The position numbers were made by a program, and so were the translations under genes. Positions 58,108 through 64,000 of a stretch of 64,000 nt of DNA are shown one piece after another. Within the stretch, counting starts at the first letter, position 1. Every line of letters starts with the position of its first letter. The stretch is taken from NCBI RefSeq assembly GCF_013282155.1, contig NZ_BLWI01000010.1, positions 310,001 to 374,000 on the forward strand, written 5' to 3'. The notes under the pieces are model-generated. The model saw only the letters and a program-made list of their open reading frames with translations. It did no database searches and had not been told where the DNA came from. The stretch is from Sulfitobacter sp. HGT1 (GTDB lineage: Bacteria > Pseudomonadota > Alphaproteobacteria > Rhodobacterales > Rhodobacteraceae).

Positions 58108-58671
58108 TCAGGTCTTTTGCGCCAAGGCCCATGCGCAGATCGGCATATCCGGGTCGTTGGAGATATCATCCGTGGCCTCGTCATATTCGGGGGGCCATTT
58201 TTCTTCCATGTTGCGCAGGGCGGCGTTGCGGTTGCCCCATTGGCTGGATTGAATGGCGTCTTCGTCGAACCCGCATTCGATCAGCAGGTTCTTCAGCCCC
58301 CGCGCAGACCAGCGCGAATTATCCGCAGGGGCCGCGTGAAATGGCACGAAAAACGGCACGGCCACCCAGAAATGGCCGCCCTTTTTCAACATCCGGCGGA
58401 CGTTTTTTGTGGCGGCATAGGGACGGTCCAGATGTTCCCACACCTGATTGGCGAGGATCAGATCAAATTTGCGGGGGCGGTCCTGCGGATTGTCCATGAT
58501 CGGACCGGCGCAGATGTCATATTCGGGATAGCGGAATTGTTCGTAGGATTTGAAATCGAACATCTCGCCCCATTTGCCCGAAATCTCAGCAACATCAAGC
58601 TGCTGCGGGATGAGGTTCTGGATCATCCGGCGGGATGCCGGGCCCATGACGACGCGATTTAGACTTACCAT
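58108..58671 (-). CDS. Class I SAM-dependent methyltransferase-like protein
   Basis: This is a 187-residue protein with the later strands of a methyltransferase fold: FDLILANQVWEHLDRPYAAT and MLKKGGHFWVAVPFFVPFH. The glycine-rich SAM loop that normally opens the fold is weak or missing (KLDVAEISGKWGEMFDF instead of a GxGxG pattern). It may act on a small molecule or lipid. It sits between lpdA and an MFS gene on the same strand. Confidence 0.75.
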   Translation of the reverse strand: MVSLNRVVMGPASRRMIQNLIPQQLDVAEISGKWGEMFDFKSYEQFRYPEYDICAGPIMDNPQDRPRKFDLILANQVWEHLDRPYAATKNVRRMLKKGGHFWVAVPFFVPFHAAPADNSRWSARGLKNLLIECGFDEDAIQSSQWGNRNAALRNMEEKWPPEYDEATDDISNDPDMPICAWALAQKT

Positions 58672-58691
58672 ATGCAATCTATGGCAGGGGT

Positions 58692-58720
58692 GCGCCACTC
58701 CGTCCAGAACGGAATGGCGC
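58692..58720 (-). terminator. Hairpin after lpdA
   Basis: GCGCCA pairs with TGGCGC, extended by TCCGT/ACGGA, just past the lpdA stop. No clear T-run follows, so it may only partly stop transcription. Confidence 0.5.
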
Positions 58721-58729
58721 GGGTCGTTT

Positions 58730-60124
58730 TTACATGTGGATGACTTTGCCGTAAGCGTCGAGAACGGCCTCGTGCATCATCTCGGACAGGGTCGGATGCG
58801 GGAAGACGGTGTTCATCAGGTCTTCCTCGGTTGTCTCAAGCTGACGGCCCACGACATAGCCCTGGATCAGTTCGGTCACTTCGGCCCCAACCATGTGCGC
58901 GCCCAGCAATTCGCCGGTTTTTGCGTCGAACACGGTTTTGATCATGCCCTCGGGTTCGCCCAAGGCAATCGCCTTGCCGTTGCCGATAAAGGGGAAGCGG
59001 CCTACTTTGACGTCGAAACCCAGTTCCTTGGCCTTGGCTTCGGTATAGCCCACGGACGCGATTTGCGGGTGGCAATAGGTACAGCCCGCGATGGATTCAG
59101 GTTTCACAGGATGCGCGTGTTTGCCCGCGATCAGTTCGGCCACCATGACACCTTCGTGCGACGCCTTATGCGCCAGCCACGGGGCCCCCGCGATGTCGCC
59201 AATGGCATAAAGCCCGTCAACGCCGGTCCGGCAATATTCATCGGTGACAACATGGGTGCGGTCGACTTTGACGCCCATTTCCTCAAGACCCAAGTCTTCG
59301 ACGTTGCCGACGATGCCCACGGCGGAGATCACGGTATCGAATTCTTGCTTCTCGATCTTGCCGCCCACTTCGATATGGGCAGTGACCTTGTCAGCCGCGC
59401 GGTCCAGCTGTTTGACGACAGCCTTTTGCATGATCTTCATGCCCTGCTTTTCAAACTGCTTTTTCGCGAATTTGCTGATCTCCTCATCCTCGACGGGCAG
59501 GATGCGGTCCATCACTTCGACGACCGTGGTGTCAGCGCCCAAGGTGTTGTAAAAACTGGCGAATTCAATGCCGATGGCACCCGATCCGATGACCAGCAGC
59601 TTTTTCGGCATATGCGGAGGTTGCAGCGCGTCCTTGTACATCCAGACGCGTTTGCCGTCGGCCTCAAGGCCCGGCAGGTTGCGTGCGCGCGCCCCCGTGG
59701 CCAGCACGATGTTCTTGGCCGTCAGATCTTCACTGCCCTTGTCGGTCTTGACCGAAACCTTGCCCTTGCCGGCCAGTTTGGCCGCGCCCATGAACACGGT
59801 GACCTTGTTCTTTTTCATCAGATGGCCGATGCCGCCCGACAATTGCCCCGCAACCTTGCGCGACCGTTTCACAACAGCATCCAGATCATAGCCGATGTTA
59901 TCCGCCTTCAACCCGAATTCGGCCGCGCGGTGCATCAGGTGGAACACTTCGGAAGACCGCAGCAGCGCCTTGGTCGGGATGCAGCCCCAGTTCAGACAGA
60001 TGCCCCCCAGATGTTCGCGTTCGACGATTGCGACCGACAGCCCCAATTGTGCGCCGCGGATCGCAGCGACATAGCCGCCGGGCCCTGCACCGATCACAAT
60101 CAGATCAAAGGATTTTTCAGCCAT
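58730..60124 (-). CDS. lpdA: Dihydrolipoyl dehydrogenase
   Basis: This is the E3 flavoprotein that reoxidises dihydrolipoamide in 2-oxoacid dehydrogenase or glycine cleavage complexes. The 464-residue protein has the FAD motif VIGAGPGGYVAAIRGAQLG, the redox pair GGICLNWGCIPTKAL, the NAD motif VIGSGAIGIEFASFY and the C-terminal active-site HPTLSEMMHEAV. The ATG at 60124 follows GCGAGG. No E1 or E2 gene is adjacent, so this is a stand-alone copy. A striking palindrome lies just upstream. Confidence 0.96.
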   Translation of the reverse strand: MAEKSFDLIVIGAGPGGYVAAIRGAQLGLSVAIVEREHLGGICLNWGCIPTKALLRSSEVFHLMHRAAEFGLKADNIGYDLDAVVKRSRKVAGQLSGGIGHLMKKNKVTVFMGAAKLAGKGKVSVKTDKGSEDLTAKNIVLATGARARNLPGLEADGKRVWMYKDALQPPHMPKKLLVIGSGAIGIEFASFYNTLGADTTVVEVMDRILPVEDEEISKFAKKQFEKQGMKIMQKAVVKQLDRAADKVTAHIEVGGKIEKQEFDTVISAVGIVGNVEDLGLEEMGVKVDRTHVVTDEYCRTGVDGLYAIGDIAGAPWLAHKASHEGVMVAELIAGKHAHPVKPESIAGCTYCHPQIASVGYTEAKAKELGFDVKVGRFPFIGNGKAIALGEPEGMIKTVFDAKTGELLGAHMVGAEVTELIQGYVVGRQLETTEEDLMNTVFPHPTLSEMMHEAVLDAYGKVIHM

Positions 60125-60148
60125 AGGGAAACCTCGCAGCATGGGAGA

Positions 60149-60180
60149 GAAAATATAGTTTAGCGGTAAACTATATTTTC
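60149..60180. promoter_or_regulatory. 14-bp perfect inverted repeat upstream of lpdA (operator or hairpin)
   Basis: GAAAATATAGTTTA and TAAACTATATTTTC flank GCGG. The centre GTTTAGCGGTAAAC shares TTAGCGGTAA with the first gapB site. It lies 25 bases before the lpdA start, where a repressor would block expression. An AT-rich terminator for the upstream DUF924 gene is the alternative reading. Confidence 0.6.
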
Positions 60181-60223
60181 CCGCACAGCAACCGCGAGAT
60201 TCCGATGCCCCCGATCAGAGGCG

Positions 60224-60802
60224 TCAGGCAGCTTCGTTTTCCAGCGCGCGCACGGTGCTGCCATAGCCGCCATTGGCAATGTAGGATTGTTCCAGCGCCG
60301 TGTAGGGGCGGTCCAGCGCGTCATTGCGGTAAGGAAAGCGGCCAAACTCGCGGATCACCTTGCGGTGGGCGCGGGCGTGCAGCAGGTTGCTGGAACTGTG
60401 CGGCATCCGTTCACACATCAGACGCACGCAGCGGTCCTGATCGATCAGGTTTTCAGAATGCATCATCGGCAGGTAAAAGAACTGCCGCGCGGGCGGGTCA
60501 ATGCGCATGTCCCAGCCCTTGTGGATCGATGATTTGGCGACAGCCAGCGCCGCGCGGTCCGATGCAAAGGCACGGCCCTGCCCGCGGAACATGTTGCGGG
60601 GAAACTGGTCGGTCAGGATGATATAGGCCAAGGCCCCCGCCGGATAGGTGAGCCAAAGTGAGAACTTGCCCTCGCAGGCGGCTTCCCATGTCTCAAGAAA
60701 CTTGTCACGGATGACTTGGTCGAAATCCTCGTCAACGATGTACCATTTGTCTGGTCCGGCATCATCAAGCCAGAATTTCAGAATATCATCGGGGCCAATC
60801 AC
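60224..60802 (-). CDS. DUF924 family protein
   Basis: This is a 192-residue helical protein of DUF924 (ILKFWLDDAGPDKWY near the start, then LILTDQ-like YIILTDQFPRNMFRG and FFYLPMMHSENL). The family has a TPR-like fold and no agreed function. The start is GTG at 60802 with AAAGGAACG upstream. Confidence 0.9.
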   Translation of the reverse strand: MIGPDDILKFWLDDAGPDKWYIVDEDFDQVIRDKFLETWEAACEGKFSLWLTYPAGALAYIILTDQFPRNMFRGQGRAFASDRAALAVAKSSIHKGWDMRIDPPARQFFYLPMMHSENLIDQDRCVRLMCERMPHSSSNLLHARAHRKVIREFGRFPYRNDALDRPYTALEQSYIANGGYGSTVRALENEAA

Positions 60803-60902
60803 ATTGCGTTCCTTTGCCTAGCCGTTCCCTGAACATAGGTAATGAGAAATATAACAACTTTGAAACACAAGTTTTGCAACAAAAACGTCACAAAACCAAC
60901 TC

Positions 60903-62162
60903 TTAGGCGGCACTTTCTTCGGCTTGGTCGCTTTCGACGGCGTATTCATGCGCAACCTCGACCGCCAGTGCGGTTGTGGCGGCCGAAAACGGGACGTATT
61001 GGCTGGTTTCATCGGTAGCGACTGTGGGCCGTACAGTGGCACGGTAGAACGCATAAACGGCAAGCACTGCGAACAAGACGGCCGTAAACAGATAAAAGCC
61101 CCCCGGCCCAAGTGCCGTGCCCATCATCCAACCGGTGATAATCGGCCCCATGATCGCCCCCAAGCCATTGATAAACAACATCCCGCCGGATGCGGCCGCC
61201 ATGTCTTCGAGGTCAAGGAAATCATTCGTGTGGGCGATCAGCAGCGAATACAGCGGGTTCGACATCCCCCCGACGATAAACGCCGACACCAGCAACACAG
61301 GGAACATATGGCCCATCATCATGCCCAAAACAGACCCCAGAAACCCGACAACCGATGTGATGACGATCAGCAGGCGGCGGTCCATACGGTCGGACACCCA
61401 TCCGATCGGATATTGCAGCAGCATCGACCCGATGAAAAACACCGCCACAAAGACCGAAATCTGCGCGACGCTCAGCCCAGCTTCGGCCCCGTAAACGGAG
61501 GCCATGCCAAATTGCGCCGAGAACACGCCGCCCAGCAGGAACATCCCCACACAGCCCAGCGGTGAAGCGGTCATCAGGCTGCGCAGGCTCATGGGTTTGG
61601 TGGTGTCAAATGCAGGTGTCGGGCTGACGGCCAGCAAGATCGGCGTCACGGCAAGGCTGACCAGCACCGATGGAATAACAAACAAGACAAAGCCGGACGG
61701 GTCCGCTGTCAGCAGCAAGGCCTGGGCGATCACGATGCCTGCGGTTTGCACGATCATATAAAGCGACAGCGCCTGCCCGCGGTTTTCATTGGTGGCCGCG
61801 TTGTTCAGCCAGCTTTCTGCCGTGACATAGACCACCGAAAAGCAGAACCCGATCAGCACGCGGCCAAAGGACCAGACGATGATGTTGGGGAATGTGGGAT
61901 AGAGGATCATCACTGCCGAAATCATCGACGCAACAGCGGCAAACACCCGCACGTGACCGACGCGCCGGATCATGCCGGGGGCCATGCGCGACCCGCCAAG
62001 GAAGCCCGCGAAATAGGCCGACATAACGATCGACATCTGCAAGGTCGAGAAATCTTCGATGCCGCCGCGGATACCCAATAGTGTGCCTTGCATGCCGTTG
62101 CCGATCATCAGCAAGCACATACCCAGCAACAGCGCCCATACGCTTGCGAAAACCTTTAGCAT
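60903..62162 (-). CDS. MFS transporter (YcaD-like)
   Basis: This is a 419-residue membrane protein with about 12 helices. Features are the N-terminal LLLGMCLLMIGNGMQGTLLG, the loop YVTAESWLNNAATNENRGQAL near residue 113, and a C-terminal acidic tail. The YVTAESWLN pattern is typical of the YcaD-type branch. The substrate is unknown. Confidence 0.87.
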   Translation of the reverse strand: MLKVFASVWALLLGMCLLMIGNGMQGTLLGIRGGIEDFSTLQMSIVMSAYFAGFLGGSRMAPGMIRRVGHVRVFAAVASMISAVMILYPTFPNIIVWSFGRVLIGFCFSVVYVTAESWLNNAATNENRGQALSLYMIVQTAGIVIAQALLLTADPSGFVLFVIPSVLVSLAVTPILLAVSPTPAFDTTKPMSLRSLMTASPLGCVGMFLLGGVFSAQFGMASVYGAEAGLSVAQISVFVAVFFIGSMLLQYPIGWVSDRMDRRLLIVITSVVGFLGSVLGMMMGHMFPVLLVSAFIVGGMSNPLYSLLIAHTNDFLDLEDMAAASGGMLFINGLGAIMGPIITGWMMGTALGPGGFYLFTAVLFAVLAVYAFYRATVRPTVATDETSQYVPFSAATTALAVEVAHEYAVESDQAEESAA

Positions 62163-62235
62163 CTATCGAATCCCATCTTCCGTTCTGTCCCTCCCTGATC
62201 CTGTTCGAGGGATATGTCATCCCCTTGTACGACAC

Positions 62236-63300
62236 TCAGGCGGGTTTTTGCGCCTCGGGCAAAAGCAATGATGCGTCACCGTAGGAAAAGAACCGGTAAT
62301 TTGAATCAATTGCGTGGGAATAAATGTTTTTTATCGCGTCCTGCCCCATCAAAGCTGCGACCAGCATCATCAATGTGGATTTCGGCAGATGGAAATTTGT
62401 CATCAGCGCATCGGCGACATTAAAGGTGAACCCCGGCGTGATGAAGATATCGGTATCGCCTTCCCACGGCTGGATCGCCCCGCTGCGGCCTGCTGTTTCG
62501 ATCAGGCGCAGCGCCGTGGTGCCCACGGGAATAATCCGACCGCCCGCCGCTTTGGTGGCTGCAATCTCGGAGGCGGCTTGAGCACTGACCTGCCCCCATT
62601 CGCTGTGCATCTTGTGGTCAGATATATCGTCTACCTTGACCGGCAGGAACGTACCCGCGCCGACATGCAGCGTGACATGGGTGAAGTCGACCCCCATCGC
62701 CGCCAGCTGCGCCAGCAGCGCGTCGTCAAAATGCAGCGATGCGGTGGGGGCGGCCACGGCCCCTTTGTTGCGGGCGAAAACCGTTTGGTAATCGGTCATG
62801 TCCTGCGCATCGGCGGGGCGTTTGGCGGCAATATAGGGCGGTAACGGCATGGCACCGGCGGCATTCAGCGCCGCGTCGAAATCATCGCCCGCGCAGTTGA
62901 ACCGCAGATGCCCCTGCCCGTCTTCGATCGCCTCAAGCGTCGCCCGCAGATCATCGCTGAACACGACCTCTTCGCCGATCTTCAGCTTTTTCAACGGCTT
63001 GATCAGAGCGGCCCAGGTCCCTTCGGCACGCGGCTCAAGCAGGGTGACCTCGATACGGGCCTGCACCGGCCCTTGGGCGCTGGCGCGGTGGCGCAGCCCG
63101 TTCAGGCGTGCGGGAATAACGCGGGTGTCATTCAGCACCAGCCGGTCGCCCGCGCGCAGCCAGTCGGGCAGATCGCTGACTGTTTTATCATGCAGCACGG
63201 GGCCCTCGGCCACCAGCAAACGTGCAGAGGTGCGCGGGACTGCGGGGCGCGTGGCAATCAGCGCGTCGGGCAGATCAAAATCAAAATCGCTTAGTTTCAT
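62236..63300 (-). CDS. queA: S-adenosylmethionine:tRNA ribosyltransferase-isomerase
   Basis: QueA builds epoxyqueuosine on tRNA from the preQ1 inserted by Tgt. The 354-residue protein has the family landmarks [15 protein letters not shown] at the N-terminus, [35 protein letters not shown] and the C-terminal [15 protein letters not shown]. Length is normal. Its pathway partner tgt is 53 kb away in this window. Confidence 0.97.
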   Translation of the reverse strand: MKLSDFDFDLPDALIATRPAVPRTSARLLVAEGPVLHDKTVSDLPDWLRAGDRLVLNDTRVIPARLNGLRHRASAQGPVQARIEVTLLEPRAEGTWAALIKPLKKLKIGEEVVFSDDLRATLEAIEDGQGHLRFNCAGDDFDAALNAAGAMPLPPYIAAKRPADAQDMTDYQTVFARNKGAVAAPTASLHFDDALLAQLAAMGVDFTHVTLHVGAGTFLPVKVDDISDHKMHSEWGQVSAQAASEIAATKAAGGRIIPVGTTALRLIETAGRSGAIQPWEGDTDIFITPGFTFNVADALMTNFHLPKSTLMMLVAALMGQDAIKNIYSHAIDSNYRFFSYGDASLLLPEAQKPA

Positions 63301-63309
63301 GGCAGCCGC

Positions 63310-64000
63310 TTAGCGCCCCTCATAAGGTGCTACAACCGGTTTTTCCGGCGCAGCAGGTGTGGCGGGCAAGGTCAACCCGCTGACCCCGTCGACCGGCGGC
63401 AAATCGGGGGGCGGCGCACGAAAGATCTCGCGCAGGAAACCGGGGGCCAGTGCAGAGAGCGGGTTTACCGACACTTGCGGATCTTGGGGCGTGCCGCCGA
63501 GAGTATAGTTGAACCCCAGCAAGCCTTCGCCTTTGCGGGTCAGAAAGCTGCCGATCCCGTTGAGCAGATACACCGGGGAAATCACCCCTTGCAGGGCCAT
63601 GCGACCGGTATCGGTGGCAAAGACGCCATCCATCGAAATGCCCAGCGATGCGCCCGTGGCGCTTGCCTCCGCCAGGGTGATGCGGTTCGGGGTCATGCGA
63701 AACCCGGCCTCGACCGTATCGAAATAGATGCCATCGCCATTCAATTCATTCACCAGCCCGACAACCGACACCGCATTGACCAAGGCCGCAATCGCGGGGG
63801 CGTCCTTGATCCTGACATCGGTGATCTGGGCGCGCCCGTCGAACGCGCCGCCCGACCCGACCGGCACCAGGGTCAGCGACAGGTTTCCGCCGCGCACCTG
63901 TGTCAGCATATTCGCCGAGCGCAAGACCCCGCCCGCATCCGCCGAATTCAGCTGGATCGCGCTGCGCCCGTTTTGCGGCACCACGCGCCCCGACACAGGG
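63310..64000 (-). CDS. AsmA/YhdP-like protein, C-terminal part (5' end outside window)
   Basis: The visible ~230 residues are the end of a longer protein that begins beyond the right edge. The pattern of beta-rich repeats (GGNLSLTLVPVG, FDGRAQITDVRIKDAPAIAAL) and the segment GTPQDPQVSVNPLSALAPGFLREIF are typical of the C-termini of large AsmA/YhdP-type envelope proteins, which help move phospholipids to the outer membrane. The family call is tentative. The proline-rich tail ends at 63310. Confidence 0.7.
   Translation of the reverse strand, partial: PVSGRVVPQNGRSAIQLNSADAGGVLRSANMLTQVRGGNLSLTLVPVGSGGAFDGRAQITDVRIKDAPAIAALVNAVSVVGLVNELNGDGIYFDTVEAGFRMTPNRITLAEASATGASLGISMDGVFATDTGRMALQGVISPVYLLNGIGSFLTRKGEGLLGFNYTLGGTPQDPQVSVNPLSALAPGFLREIFRAPPPDLPPVDGVSGLTLPATPAAPEKPVVAPYEGR

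Noticed and set aside
58550-60163. 537-codon open frame antisense to lpdA
   Set aside because: It is a shadow frame; the sense strand has complete FAD, NAD and disulphide motifs.

Overview
The window looks like chromosomal DNA of a Rhodobacteraceae (Roseobacter-group) alphaproteobacterium. The evidence is the roughly 60% GC content, the C4-dicarboxylate TRAP system next to DctB/DctD, the cysG-DUF2849-cysI-cysH-DUF934 sulfur operon, the valine-degradation operon, a form II coxSLM cluster and paired gap genes. Almost everything is core metabolism or housekeeping. I see no prophage, IS element, CRISPR array, defence island or rRNA. One tRNA (Val, anticodon TAC) is present.

Layout. 1-2.3 kb: end of a tungstate-type ABC importer and a transglutaminase-like protein. 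2.6-6.5 kb: tRNA-Val, a small exported protein, an HU-type protein with a long tail, and Lon. 6.7-13.8 kb: an old-yellow-enzyme reductase, Tgt, an SPFH/NfeD membrane pair, a fused retropepsin-RimK ligase, SufT, an A-type Fe-S carrier and TpiA. 13.9-20.3 kb: dctB-dctD-dctP-dctQ-dctM, all on the minus strand. 20.3-22.0 kb: a cytochrome P450 and an Lrp/AsnC regulator. 22.1-27.6 kb: assimilatory sulfate/sulfite reduction plus ferredoxin-NADP reductase. 27.6-31.0 kb: infC flanked by two alanine-rich envelope proteins. 31.2-37.2 kb: molybdenum hydroxylase (coxSLM) with two maturation genes. 37.3-40.2 kb: BolA/Grx4, a Ca/Na exchanger, ZapA and a coiled-coil partner. 40.4-47.1 kb: transketolase, a possible small insertion, a DUF808 membrane protein, two different GAPDHs with a micro-ORF between them, and CoaD. 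47.6-54 kb: CBS protein, LysR regulator and the valine operon. 54-64 kb: UvrA, two MFS transporters, a methyltransferase, a lipoamide dehydrogenase, DUF924, QueA and the end of an AsmA/YhdP-like protein.

How parts fit. A 14-bp palindrome with core TTAGCG(C/G)T recurs before tpiA, both gap genes and lpdA. This suggests one LacI-family regulator over triose-phosphate and dihydrolipoamide metabolism. The two GAPDHs differ at the cofactor-specificity residue (INA versus IND), suggesting an anabolic NADP-type and a glycolytic NAD-type enzyme. DctD lacks the Walker A lysine and the GAFTGA loop, although two near-identical GTGCGG-N4-CCGCAC operator boxes lie upstream of dctP. This argues for sigma54-independent control. 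A G/C-rich hairpin plus an AT-rich tail (consensus GAGTTTATTTGGCAAAATGA) is dispersed at gene ends.

Limits: all family calls are by eye from protein motifs, with no database search. Start codons were chosen by Shine-Dalgarno position and family N-termini. No clearly novel multi-gene system was found. The best leads are regulatory elements, unusual domain states and small or uncharacterised genes.
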